Of a stretch of 64,000 nucleotides of DNA, positions 7,641 to 17,301 are shown piece after piece. The position numbers were made by a program, and so were the translations under genes. Origin of the DNA: Paraphotobacterium marinum (GTDB lineage: Bacteria > Pseudomonadota > Gammaproteobacteria > Enterobacterales > Vibrionaceae); the NCBI RefSeq assembly GCF_002216855.1, contig NZ_CP022356.1:372001-436000 (forward strand), read 5' to 3'. Positions within the stretch are counted from its first letter, which is position 1. Every line of letters starts with the position of its first letter. The notes beneath the pieces are model-generated. The model worked only from the letters and a program-made list of their open reading frames with translations, ran no database searches and had not been told where the DNA came from.

Positions 7641-10469
7641 ATGAAAAAAAAAACATTAACTCAAAACTTTCTCAGTTTAATGCTGTTGGGAATAAGTCTA
7701 AATACTTTCGCAAATCATATTGATACAGAAAGCAAACCGTCCAATAACAATCAAATATGGATTGATAATTCGTTTAATATTGGAGAGTATACATCAGGTA
7801 GAAAAATAGGAAACTATGATCATATATTTAAAGTTGGTTTTGAGTTGGACCAAGATGTTCACTATTTCTCAAACTTTTATCGAGCATCGGCTCATCAAAA
7901 TATTAATGCATTTGATCATCCTAAATGGTTAGATGATAATCATCAGGACACCCTAGATGGTGGTTTTACTACCCAGGAATTATATCAAATGGTTATCTTA
8001 TCTGACTCAGATGTTAAACTCAAAAAACTAAATCTTTATTCAGATACTGGCGTTTATGACTCTCCGGTTAAGAACTGGCGAGGAAACTATTATAGAGATA
8101 ATTTTAAAGACCCAAATGATGAAACGAAGCTACAACCAATTGATCACTATACTTATAATTGTATGAAAATTTTCGCTGAAAGTGATGACAACAACAAGGG
8201 TCAAACAATTTTAACTCTGCCTGTTAAAGATGGAAGTATTGATCTATCAAACTTGCCTTACAACACCTTAACGAATAATAATCAAACAGGTCAAAAAGAT
8301 ACGCTTCATTTAACTATGATTCCGTTTAACTCTGATGACAAATGTTCACCAACAGCTTCTGACAATTATGATTCAACGGATGTTGTATCTGTTTTTGTGA
8401 CGATTAAACCAACCGACTATTTTGATATCGAAGATTCTGATCCAAATATATGTGTCATTGGTGGTAATCGAATCCATGACCATACAGTAATTAACGGCAT
8501 AGATCCTGATCATTTGGATCAATTTACGATTAAACAAACATCTTCAGGTGATAAAGTTGTTAGTCAAAAATACACAGATAATTTAGTTAATAATGATTAT
8601 AAGATTAACATTGAGAATACACATGGTGTATTTAGTTCTGGGTGTGAAGGTATTGAAATTCCTCACTGGGAAGCCACTGACAAAGGTATTCGTTATGTCG
8701 GTCCTTTTACTCATCTTTTAGAAAATAGAAGCAAACACTTTAAAATTAGAATTAAAGCCAATACCGTTTTAGAGAACTTTCCTATCAATAATGGTGCAGA
8801 AAACCTAGAATTTGAAAATCCCTCTAAAGAGGACCTTGGTCATTGTAAAACAGCAATCGAACAACTTACAGATAACAATAAAACACCTATCTCAACACTC
8901 TTTCAAGATAATAGATTAAAGGATATTGGTAATTTTGATCCTAGTCCTTACCCAGATAATTATAATGATTTATATAAACATGTTGAAAATCAATGTTTTT
9001 ATAAATTAGATTGGAGTAAAATAAATGCTTCAGATGGTAGAAATATAAAAGGAACAAATATTGATGTAACTAACGCCGCCATTTCTGTTGATGGTTTTGG
9101 GGTTTTAGAAGGTAATGGACCAAAAGGCTCTATTGACTCCATGCCGAAGCAATACAATGTATATGACGAGCACGAAGATGAAAAATATAATAGATTTTAT
9201 TATAGTTCAGGGCCTTGTAATTTTGCTCAAGCCGTCAGGCATGGTGATAATCATAAGAGTTATGATGAAAATAAATGGTCTGATGAGGAGGCCGATTCTT
9301 GGCATGTCTGTGAGACGTCTTACGATGTAGCTAAGGAAGCTGAATGGCAAGTACAATCAGGTACGCTGGCATTTGCATCCAGTCATTCACCTACTTTAGA
9401 AAATCCATTCAGTATTGATGTAAGTGGAATAACTGTATCTTTTGGAGATTTAAGAAAAACAGGTAATGTTGAGTTAAACTCAATCAATGCAATAAATGAT
9501 ATCTCGAATTATGAAAGCAGTTCATATGCGACAGCGAGTCTAAATATTAATCAACCAGTCAAACTATACGACTTTAAAAATATTAATTTTACTACAAGAG
9601 CAGATGGTCCTGCAATTACCGCAGATAATTCATATGCTGGAGAATTATATATTGTTGCAGGTGATGATTCTATCAAGCCAATGGCAAATAACCAAACTTT
9701 TGAAAACTCAACTGTTCTTCAAGGTAATTCTGGAAGCGCGATCATGCTGGGTCAATATGGTTGGAACCGTGGGTTAAATCATGTTCGAGTTCAAAATATT
9801 ATCATTCCAAGGATTGAGCAATCTGAAGGTTACGATGTAAACTGGCTTGATCAACCCGATAATGACCCTTGGGATGCAAGAATGTCTGTTATTGGTTCAC
9901 GATGGAGTAACTATGATGATCAATTTTTAAGTTCATATGAGCCCGATAAAAAATCTACGGATTCATTGCTAAAAGAAATTGCTGATAAATGGGATAATTA
10001 CACAAATCATTATACAGATATTGTGGTTAAAAATGTTACAGTTGAAAGGCTTGGGGATGATAATGTCCTATCAAAAAATCCTGCATACATGGATTATGAG
10101 GACTTAAATCATATTTATCGATTTGTTTCTTTAGTACATGATGATACTTATTCTAACACACTTTTTGATGGGATCTTCTTTAAGAATGTTACTTCTGAAG
10201 TGATTCCTCAAAATGAATTAAGGGATAATAAAATACCAAGTGGTCTACCGTATGAAATTATTAGTAGAGCTCATGCTAATGGTAATGCTACATGGTTACA
10301 TATAGATTTGACGGGTTTGCAACATAAAGTTTTAAAAGATGACTCTCTAACATATGAGAAAGTATCCTCAGGTTACAAATATCCCTTTTACAACATAAGT
10401 GATGGGGATACTTTTGGTAATGGAAAATTAGGAGAAAAGGACTTCAAAGATGGTGTTATTGTTCCGTGA
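7641..10469 (+). CDS. Large secreted beta-helix protein, GH49-like (dextranase/isopullulanase family)
   Basis: A TTG at 7614 would add nine residues, but the ATG at 7641 directly precedes a Sec signal peptide (MKKKTLTQNFLSLMLLG, ending near Thr-Phe-Ala). That start is preferred even though no clear ribosome binding site is seen. The mature protein is about 920 residues. An N-terminal all-beta part is followed by a repetitive right-handed beta-helix region. The helix carries ADGP and, twenty residues on, GDDSIK (Asp664, Asp684, Asp685 counted from the TTG). This matches the three catalytic aspartates of GH49, which hydrolyse alpha-glucans such as dextran or pullulan. A diverged paralogue lies at 28950-31471. 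Substrate and activity are inferred, not shown. Confidence 0.7.
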   Translation: MKKKTLTQNFLSLMLLGISLNTFANHIDTESKPSNNNQIWIDNSFNIGEYTSGRKIGNYDHIFKVGFELDQDVHYFSNFYRASAHQNINAFDHPKWLDDNHQDTLDGGFTTQELYQMVILSDSDVKLKKLNLYSDTGVYDSPVKNWRGNYYRDNFKDPNDETKLQPIDHYTYNCMKIFAESDDNNKGQTILTLPVKDGSIDLSNLPYNTLTNNNQTGQKDTLHLTMIPFNSDDKCSPTASDNYDSTDVVSVFVTIKPTDYFDIEDSDPNICVIGGNRIHDHTVINGIDPDHLDQFTIKQTSSGDKVVSQKYTDNLVNNDYKINIENTHGVFSSGCEGIEIPHWEATDKGIRYVGPFTHLLENRSKHFKIRIKANTVLENFPINNGAENLEFENPSKEDLGHCKTAIEQLTDNNKTPISTLFQDNRLKDIGNFDPSPYPDNYNDLYKHVENQCFYKLDWSKINASDGRNIKGTNIDVTNAAISVDGFGVLEGNGPKGSIDSMPKQYNVYDEHEDEKYNRFYYSSGPCNFAQAVRHGDNHKSYDENKWSDEEADSWHVCETSYDVAKEAEWQVQSGTLAFASSHSPTLENPFSIDVSGITVSFGDLRKTGNVELNSINAINDISNYESSSYATASLNINQPVKLYDFKNINFTTRADGPAITADNSYAGELYIVAGDDSIKPMANNQTFENSTVLQGNSGSAIMLGQYGWNRGLNHVRVQNIIIPRIEQSEGYDVNWLDQPDNDPWDARMSVIGSRWSNYDDQFLSSYEPDKKSTDSLLKEIADKWDNYTNHYTDIVVKNVTVERLGDDNVLSKNPAYMDYEDLNHIYRFVSLVHDDTYSNTLFDGIFFKNVTSEVIPQNELRDNKIPSGLPYEIISRAHANGNATWLHIDLTGLQHKVLKDDSLTYEKVSSGYKYPFYNISDGDTFGNGKLGEKDFKDGVIVP

Positions 10470-10505
10470 TTATTAGCTTAATAATCTCTTTAAAACTCAA
10501 TTATA

Positions 10506-10537
10506 CCCGCAATGTTTGAACGTTGCGGGTTTATTTT
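10506..10537 (+). terminator. Terminator of the GH49-like gene
   Basis: Stem CCCGCAA (10506-10512) pairs with TTGCGGG (10523-10529) and is followed by TTTATTTT, 37 bp after the stop codon. Confidence 0.8.
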
Positions 10538-10715
10538 ACTCTCAAAATCTTTTGAGCATTGTCTTTTTCTTCGAACTTCTATTCATGTTTTTCTTTGTCT
10601 TCAATGAAATTGATTTTATTTAAAATTAATTTGAACTATATTGAAAAGTACCACTCTATATAACTGTTTGAATTTTTTTCATTTTTCCTTGTTTATTTAT
10701 ATTCATTTTTTGAAG

Positions 10716-10740
10716 CCCTCAACATTGTTGAGGGTTTTTT
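10716..10740 (+). terminator. Second terminator in repeat copy 2
   Basis: Stem CCCTCAAC (10716-10723) pairs with GTTGAGGG (10727-10734) and is followed by six T. It ends the putative short transcript encoded by the repeat. Confidence 0.8.
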
Positions 10741-10887
10741 CTTTTATTTACTAGTATATTTAATTTTATTCTCGACAACTTGAACTCTAATAAAAATCAG
10801 TCATGTTTTAATGAACAACATGACTGTTTAAAAGAGACATTTTAATATTGCCATTCACATCAATAAATAACCTATTCAGTTTAGCTT

Positions 10888-12099
10888 TTAATTTAATGAT
10901 AGCTCACTGTGATTCGATTTATTTCTGAAACGAGCTATCAAGCACAAAATAATCATAAAAAGAATGATAGCAAGGTGTTCGAGAGAAAGAAATCTAATTA
11001 ACGTTTGTCCCATGTATTGATTAACTATAAATGCACTCAGACTGGCCAAACCAAATCTAAGGATACTATTTAATGAATTAGCGGCCCCAAAACTTTTTTC
11101 AACACAATTTAAGGCTGTTGATGTTGATAATGTTGAAATCATACCAGTTCCAAAAGTTAATAGGAACATACCCGTGATTAGCCCATATAGATTCATGACT
11201 TGGTAGCTTGAATACATGTAAATAAAAATACCTATTATAGATGCGAATAACCCTAGTTTCATGAGCTTGTCTTTTGATTTTGAAGAAGATACAAACGACT
11301 TAATGAGCATATTACCGATAATTAATGCAATAACATTGATAGACATACAAAGGGAGTAGAATTCATTTGAGAAATGAAATACTTTTGTAATCATGACTGA
11401 AGAAATAGAAACATATGCAAAATAAGCAGCAAAAGACAAACCGGATATTAATGAATTAAGCATGTAATTTATATTTTTCATATGTAAGATATAATTTTTT
11501 AGCTCTTGAGATAAAGAAGTGATTTCATTGGATTTGATTAATGTTTCTTTTAAAAAATAAACAAGCATGAAATTTAGTACTGAAAATAATGCAAGAAAAA
11601 GATAAATATGGTTCCAATGATGAAAAGTGCTCAATATGCCAGTACCAATAATAGGAGCAAACATAGGAGATAATGACATAACAACTATTATTGTAGCGAT
11701 GTTTTTCGTGAGTTTTTCTCCAGTAAAGCAGTCTCTCAGTATAGTTATACAATTAACTGAGCCTGCGGATAGTCCAAAACCTTGAATAAACCTTAAAGTT
11801 TCAAATTGATGGATATTAGTACAAAAATTACATAATATAAAAGCAATAAAACAGATAAAAAGCCCTATCATGAGAGATAATCGTCTACCTATCCTATCGG
11901 AAAGCGTTCCCCATATTAACAAGCCAAGACATAGACCAAGCATAAATATTGAGGTTGTTTGATTGATTTCGCTAGTTGTAGCTTGCAGACTTTGAGCAAT
12001 ATTAAGAACCGATGGAAGATAAATATACATGGCTAGCGGAGGTAATGCCGCTATAAGACCTAAGATAGTGATAAAAAATTTATTGTTATGCGTAATCAT
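10888..12099 (-). CDS. Bcr/CflA-type MFS drug exporter
   Basis: The open frame begins at 12207, but the Bcr/CflA-type N-terminus (LGLIAALPPLAMYIYLPS) follows Met37 at 12099, which has AGGTAT eight bases upstream. The longer start would also cover the AraC promoter. The 403-residue protein has twelve helices and loop 2-3 motif A (WGTLSDRIGRRLSL). Family members such as E. coli Bcr export bicyclomycin, sulfonamides and chloramphenicol-like drugs by proton antiport. It is divergent from an AraC regulator at 12227. Confidence 0.87.
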   Translation of the reverse strand: MITHNNKFFITILGLIAALPPLAMYIYLPSVLNIAQSLQATTSEINQTTSIFMLGLCLGLLIWGTLSDRIGRRLSLMIGLFICFIAFILCNFCTNIHQFETLRFIQGFGLSAGSVNCITILRDCFTGEKLTKNIATIIVVMSLSPMFAPIIGTGILSTFHHWNHIYLFLALFSVLNFMLVYFLKETLIKSNEITSLSQELKNYILHMKNINYMLNSLISGLSFAAYFAYVSISSVMITKVFHFSNEFYSLCMSINVIALIIGNMLIKSFVSSSKSKDKLMKLGLFASIIGIFIYMYSSYQVMNLYGLITGMFLLTFGTGMISTLSTSTALNCVEKSFGAANSLNSILRFGLASLSAFIVNQYMGQTLIRFLSLEHLAIILFMIILCLIARFRNKSNHSELSLN

Positions 12100-12226
12100 T
12101 TTAATACCTATTGTTTTTAATCTAACGGATTTAAGTATATCTGTTTTAAAACTTGTTATGTTTATATATATTGACAAATAATATCGATAATACGACAATG
12201 TAACCATAATTATGAAAGGAGTTTTT

Positions 12227-13018
12227 ATGGTTAAATCTGTTCATCTGTTTCGCTTTAAAATTACACCACCGGATGATGTGTTGTTGACTGACTTTCATCA
12301 ACATGAACAGGGTTCTCTTTTTATTCCTATATTTGGTAACTTATCGATTCATCTTGAAGATCATTTATTTATATCACCTAAGGGGTGCTCAACCTGGATT
12401 CCTGCTCGAACTGAGCATAGAGCACAAGCTATTGGAGTCGCTGAAGGCGTCAAGTTATTTGTCAACGATAAACTTCATAAATTACCTGATCATCCATGTA
12501 GTATAAACATAACCGAGTTGAGTAGAGCTTTAATTAAAGATTTAAGTTCAAAAGATGATAAAGAGTTGAATATGTCTTTTCAACAAATGAAAATAAAAGT
12601 GTTAATTAAAGAATTAGAGCAGAGTATTGATTTTAATCCATACAGCATTGCTTTATTTAAAGATCATAGAATTCAATTTTTACATAAAGAAATGATGCGC
12701 GCGCCTGAAAAAAAAATCCCACTAAAAGTTTGGGCAAATCAAATTGGTATGAGTGAGAGGAACTTATCGCGGTTAATCAAAAAAGATATTGGCATGACAT
12801 TTAGTCAATGGAAAAATCAATTGTATATGTTTTTGGCTTTAAAAGAATTACTACGCGGGAAGTCTATTCAAAATATTTCTATAAGTTTAGGATATGAGTC
12901 TGATAGTTCATTTATTTATCAATTTAAAAAAACATTTGGAAATTCACCAATGCAGTATTTAAAAAAGCAGAATGAAAAATATAATATTAAACTTCAACAT
13001 CATAAAATTATTTCTTAA
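12227..13018 (+). CDS. AraC-family transcriptional regulator
   Basis: ATG 12227 is chosen because the strong ribosome binding site AAGGAG (12216-12221) sits five bases before it; the in-frame ATG at 12212 overlaps that site. The 263-residue protein has an N-terminal cupin-like sensing domain (HQHEQGSLFIPIFG, PARTEHRA) and a C-terminal double helix-turn-helix (IGMSERNLSRLIKKDIGMTF; ISLGYESDSSFIYQFKKTF). This matches AraC regulators of the YdeC/NimR kind, which sit beside an MFS exporter and respond to its substrate. It is divergent from the Bcr-type exporter and probably controls it. Confidence 0.9.
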   Translation: MVKSVHLFRFKITPPDDVLLTDFHQHEQGSLFIPIFGNLSIHLEDHLFISPKGCSTWIPARTEHRAQAIGVAEGVKLFVNDKLHKLPDHPCSINITELSRALIKDLSSKDDKELNMSFQQMKIKVLIKELEQSIDFNPYSIALFKDHRIQFLHKEMMRAPEKKIPLKVWANQIGMSERNLSRLIKKDIGMTFSQWKNQLYMFLALKELLRGKSIQNISISLGYESDSSFIYQFKKTFGNSPMQYLKKQNEKYNIKLQHHKIIS

Positions 13019-13170
13019 TACAAGGTACTCCCTCTTTATGCCCCAATCAAATCGTGGCATGTATTGTAGAGTTTTTTCCGTTGATACATGAGATATATAC
13101 ATAATTTTACTTCCTCCCTTTCTTTCCATAAGCTTCGATAATACCTCGATGTTTAACATTTAATAGATAT

Positions 13171-13299
13171 TATTTCAAATTAATTTGAACTATTTTAAAA
13201 AATGCGACTCTATATAAATGTTAGAATTTTTTCATTTTTCCTTGTTTATTTATATTTATATTCATTTTTTTTGAAGCCCTCATTTTTGAGGGTTTTTTT
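13171..13299 (+). repeat. Repeat copy 3 (partial) after the AraC gene
   Basis: This shares with 7042-7277 and 10505-10740 the terminal 110-130 bp: the AATTAATTTGAAC block, the ACTCTATATAA box, a T/C-rich stretch, and a CCCTCA/TGAGGG hairpin (13277-13292) with seven T. It lacks the first hairpin. Its presence between unrelated genes shows that the block is a unit of its own. The short frames inside it are not credible genes. Confidence 0.7.
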
Positions 13300-13550
13300 A
13301 TGGACTTTATGTCAATACATTGCAGAGGCATTCGTTTTAGTAATCAAACATCAGGACCTTAAAGAATCATTATCAACTATGTGATTTTTATTGAAGCCTC
13401 ATGTCCTATCACTTATTTTTTGAAAGAAAAGATCTCATAACATTGTAGTTAATTGTAAGCAATAATTTCCTGTAATCGTGTACTTTTGTCCTTATGACTA
13501 ATGATGTTAAGTGCTAAATTGAAATGGTCATTGTGGAAAAGGAAGTGATT

Positions 13551-14099
13551 ATGATGAAATATTTACCTTTTATAAAAGTTACTATTATTTTGATATTAAT
13601 GGGATTTACTCTCAATTTGTATGCTAGAAATGTCATTTGTAATGAACAAAGATTCAATAAAAATAAAATGTGGTGGAACTCAAGGATAAATCTTTATTTA
13701 GAAAAAGACTATCCCAAATATTTTTTAATTCACATGGAAAATAAAGAACCATATTTGTTCAATTATAAGAATGAAATATTCAGCGAAGGTCATAATTGTT
13801 TTCAGAGTGACAGTATAAGAATTAATTTAGAGAGTAGTCGTTTATATCCTCAAAATATCCTTGTATATATGCAAGGTTATCATCATCCCAACACCAAAGG
13901 AAAATTTGCCAATTTTTCTTTATCGCCCATAATTGACTTTTCTTACAAAAGACAAAAAACATGGAAAGAATCTACTGTGAATCGTAATTTCACGAAAAGG
14001 TATACTCTTCATATAATAAATAATGAAAAAAATTATTTAGATAATATGCCTTACAACTATTATGAAAGTAATCATAACATTAATATTTTGTACTTTTAA
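13551..14099 (+). CDS. Small secreted protein of unknown function
   Basis: The open frame starts at 13524, but ATG 13551 has AAGGAAG five bases upstream and starts a clear signal peptide (MMKYLPFIKVTIILILMG, ending near Leu-Tyr-Ala). The 182-residue product would be exported. The mature part is rich in Asn, Tyr, Lys and aromatic residues and has two cysteines that could form a disulfide. I recognise no domain. It stands alone between repeat copy 3 and the TSUP gene. Confidence 0.6.
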   Translation: MMKYLPFIKVTIILILMGFTLNLYARNVICNEQRFNKNKMWWNSRINLYLEKDYPKYFLIHMENKEPYLFNYKNEIFSEGHNCFQSDSIRINLESSRLYPQNILVYMQGYHHPNTKGKFANFSLSPIIDFSYKRQKTWKESTVNRNFTKRYTLHIINNEKNYLDNMPYNYYESNHNINILYF

Positions 14100-14148
14100 T
14101 TGATACTGATTTTTTTTGATAAATATTATAAATATTTATGATGCATAC

Positions 14149-14939
14149 CTATACAATCATTACTAATGTTACTAGAACTAACAGCATTATATAAATAATT
14201 GAATGGGCTTTATCGGGGATTTGGATATTTGCCCTTTTAATAAGATAGATACCAGAAAAGCTTGAAAGGGTGACCCAAATAAAGCATGTTATATTTATAT
14301 AACCAACATAATTAGATCCTAAATGATGTTTTAATCCGAGAAAACAATACATACAACATCCAGTAATTGCAACAGGAATGGTCAAAGCATTTGCAGCTTG
14401 CACACATTTTTTAATTTCAAAACCTTCTCTTCGAAGTAATGGGACTGTCATTATGCTCCCCCCTACCCCGAGCATAGAAGAGATGCATCCTATGAAAATA
14501 CCTTTAAAAAAGAAGAGTGGTTTGTCTTTTGATTAAGTGGTTGAATTTCAATAAACCCCTTTCTAAAAAGACAATCTATGATTGTGACAATTAGGTATAA
14601 AACAAAAAGTAATTTCAGTATTTGGTCAAGTATGATAGTGGATAAAAAAGATCCAACTAAAGCACCTATACCAATATAATAAAATAGTGGAAATATCATT
14701 GATACATTCATAATTTTGAGTTGATAATTTTTATAGGTTGCAAATACAGAGCTCATCATCATAATTGAGGATGATGTTGCTATCGCTATGAGCATGCTTT
14801 CTTGATGAAGTGAAGGATCAGAAAACCAAAGGAAATGGTAAATAAAAGGAACCATAATAAAGCCACCACCAAATCCAAATAGTACCGTCGTAAAACCTGA
14901 CATTAAACCGACTAAACAAATAATTAAAATACTTTCCAT
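14149..14939 (-). pseudogene. TSUP-family permease (TauE/SafE), one frameshift
   Basis: The first frame (14939-14490) encodes the N-terminal half with the TSUP motif GFGGGFIMVPF. The second frame (to 14149) encodes the repeat-half motif MLGVGGSIMTVPLL. TSUP proteins are eight-helix exporters or importers of organosulfur and carboxylate compounds. The break falls at an A6 run on the plus strand (14506-14511). One extra base restores Phe-Phe-Lys-Gly-Ile-Phe across the join and a continuous 263-residue protein, normal for the family. It is either a one-base deletion or a consensus error. Confidence 0.8.
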
Positions 14940-15160
14940 TTCAATGGCTATCCTTAACAGCTCTAATAATTAATTTGCATGCATATATCTTATTGTTTTA
15001 TAGTAATAAATTATATAAGGTCAAATACCCAAATTACGATCATATTGTTGTTTAAGAATATTAAAGATAATTTTTTAAATAGAGATGACTTAAGCATCAT
15101 ATAAAAAGTTAATAGATATATTGAAGCCCTCAAGTTAACATCCATGTTATTTTTTTTCCT

Positions 15161-15337
15161 TTATTTATTATGTCGCCCTTGATAGAGTGCGTTTTGTCGT
15201 TCTTCATAATTAGCCTGTTCATTTGATAGTTGTGTTTGCTGAGCGACTATCCTCTTTTGCATTGGCATGGCTTGTGCTGAAACAGTTGCACTAAATAATA
15301 CAACTGCAACAATAATTTCTGGTATTAATTTTTTCAT
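15161..15337 (-). CDS. 58-residue secreted peptide
   Basis: A short gene starts at ATG 15335-15337, with AGGAGA five bases upstream. It encodes a signal peptide (MKKLIPEIIVAVVLFSATVS, cleavage near Ala-Gln-Ala) and a mature peptide of about 35 residues rich in Gln, Asn and Arg (QKRIVAQQTQLSNEQ). No family is recognised. About 180 bp upstream lies a copy of the operator region of the LysR gene at 18277, so that LysR might control this peptide too. Intactness of signal and ribosome binding site makes it a likely real gene. Confidence 0.6.
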   Translation of the reverse strand: MKKLIPEIIVAVVLFSATVSAQAMPMQKRIVAQQTQLSNEQANYEERQNALYQGRHNK

Positions 15338-16239
15338 ATACTCTCCTAAAAATTTATATCATTTTTAAAATTTAATTTTTGTCTTAATTTGAAATTCTTA
15401 AACGTAAGTAATGAAGTTGATACAAATGATGTAGCGATACAAATATAACTAACTATTTTTATCGTGTATCCAATAACATTTAGAAAAAACATTTAACAAT
15501 TTAGATAATTGTATACTTCTCATTTGAGACATAAACTGTATCTAATAAAAACACTTTTTCCACTTAGAAAATATAAATCAAATACAAGGTATGTATCTAC
15601 TTTAATACGGCTGGATAAATACAACAAAAACAACCAGAACCCTAGTAAAAACCAAGGCTGATTTATCATAATGCAAAAATTAGGAATTCTTAATAAAATT
15701 ACATGATGTCATGACTCGAGTAGATAAACTAATTTACAGCATTTAACGTATGTTAAATCATATTAATAAACATATTTTATTGTTTTTAGTAGTGCTGAGA
15801 AGCAGGACTTGTGTCCTGTACGATACAAACAAGCCAAATTAGATTTAAATTATTGTTTTTATTGAATCAATTATCTTAATTTTTCTGTGATGATATTTTA
15901 TTTTTCAAGTTAAGATTACATCCCTTAAAATAAATTATTTAATGAATAGATATTGAATAACATCAAAATAATTAACGAGATTTATATACACTTTTCATGA
16001 GATTTAAATCTATGTATCTAGGATGTTATATACAAAAATGAGTGATTTTCAATTAAGTCACTTTTGATTTTAAATCAATTTAATTGTAATCTTTTAAAAA
16101 TCAAACAGTCTAATATGATTATCAAAGTTATGCTCTTAACTTGTTAAAAACAAAAATAAACTTGATTTGCTTAATTGAAAGGAAACAGATCAATTGTTAT
16201 TTTATTAATATTCTTTTCAAGATCTAATTCAAGTTTAAA
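15338..16239. other. 900-bp intergenic stretch with duplicated LysR promoter remnant
   Basis: No gene is seen. It holds the operator/promoter duplicate at 15505-15590 and, at 15803-15818, CAGGACTTGTGTCCTG, a member of the secreted-gene palindrome family that here has no gene close by. The rest is AT-rich sequence with no start codon and ribosome binding site pair. Confidence 0.5.
15505..15590. repeat. Duplicate of the promoter and first codons of the LysR gene at 18277
   Basis: About 85 bp match 18206-18290 with roughly 85-90% identity by eye. The match includes the TCTCATTTGAGA palindrome (15518-15529), the TAATAAAAACACTTTTTCCAC block, and a decayed version of the LysR start in which ATG has become ATA. 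The remainder of the gene is absent. Confidence 0.75.
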
Positions 16240-17301
16240 CTACTCAATTATTCTACCGTTATTTTGTTTAACCGGAAAAAGTATCATGACTATATAAAAA
16301 ATTGCTACTGCAATTAATACTTGGCCTAATCTCATTGTATAGAATGTAAAAGGATCCCATACCATGACGGTTTCTGGGTGTAATATTTTAGTCATGCAGT
16401 TCATAACTCCCAAAATAAATGTAACTAGAAAATAACATAAACCAAAACTATAGTGATAAAAAGTATATATAATTGCCATCACCCCAAGATATGAAATAGA
16501 TAAAATTAAAAAGGATGAGCCTGTAATCAAAACTAATTTAATAATAAATGGTGAAATTATAATTCCTAAAAATGTAGCTATAACTCGATGCATTAATCGA
16601 TTTTTATTTAATTCGTGGTTCATCACGGACCCACTTATTATAATGATCATCATCGTAAAAGGGCTAGGTATATTAAAGTACAAAATTACCGTAATTGTAA
16701 TTATTACAGCGATACTAAGCTGAAGTCCATAATTAATAACGTCTACTGAAAGTTTATTATTTTCAAGCATTAATCCTGCACTAGTTGGCCATAAATAAAA
16801 TTTAATGATAAATGAGCAGAAACTAGCTAAACTTATATTCAGTAAAATTTGAATTATCTGAGTAGAGAAGAAAGATATAGTATTTATGGAAGTAAAAGAA
16901 GAAATACAAAGAGGAGCAATAATAAACATCATCATTGGTCCATATTTTTTTGCTAAAAGTACAAATACTACAGTTAAAATAGTGTAAAAAGAAAGTAATA
17001 GTAACATGGAGCTTTGAACATAAGCAGATATTAAAAATAGAATATTACAACTTACTAATAAATATCCATGAATTTTCATTCTATTTTTAAAATCATTACC
17101 TATATCACCTAAAGTAAAAAAAACAGACATGACAATAGTGTAAAAAGCATAATTTTGATTAAAATAAACAATATAAAAAAAACAATAAATCAATACCAAA
17201 GACACTCTAATCATATCTATTATTGTAAGTGACCTCCTAGCTATATTTAATGCTTTAAGATTAAGTTTACTTCTCATATCGGACATAAGCCGAAGCACCA
17301 T
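16240..17301 (-). CDS. FUSC-type inner-membrane efflux permease (AaeB/YccS-like)
   Basis: This 353-residue membrane protein has two blocks of about five helices, matching the fusaric acid resistance/aromatic acid exporter (FUSC) fold. It is shorter than AaeB and lacks the long cytoplasmic part. The frame overlaps the end of the HlyD-type gene by 35 bp; starts at 17286 or 17277 would shorten the overlap. Coupling to a membrane fusion protein and a divergent LysR is the same layout as aaeR-aaeAB, which exports hydroxylated aromatic acids. The substrate is inferred only. Confidence 0.72.
   Translation of the reverse strand: MVLRLMSDMRSKLNLKALNIARRSLTIIDMIRVSLVLIYCFFYIVYFNQNYAFYTIVMSVFFTLGDIGNDFKNRMKIHGYLLVSCNILFLISAYVQSSMLLLLSFYTILTVVFVLLAKKYGPMMMFIIAPLCISSFTSINTISFFSTQIIQILLNISLASFCSFIIKFYLWPTSAGLMLENNKLSVDVINYGLQLSIAVIITITVILYFNIPSPFTMMIIIISGSVMNHELNKNRLMHRVIATFLGIIISPFIIKLVLITGSSFLILSISYLGVMAIIYTFYHYSFGLCYFLVTFILGVMNCMTKILHPETVMVWDPFTFYTMRLGQVLIAVAIFYIVMILFPVKQNNGRIIE

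Larger units (their letters stand above)
10505..10740 (+). repeat. Repeat copy 2 right of the GH49-like gene
   Basis: This is a near copy of 7042-7277 in the same orientation, beginning 36 bp after the GH49-like stop codon. Together the two copies bracket the gene as direct repeats of about 236 bp. Recombination between them would delete the gene, and the repeats may mark how the gene was duplicated or gained. Confidence 0.75.

Noticed and set aside
13202-13384. 60-residue frame after the AraC gene
   Set aside because: It lies inside repeat copy 3 and across its terminator, with no ribosome binding site; coding is not credible.
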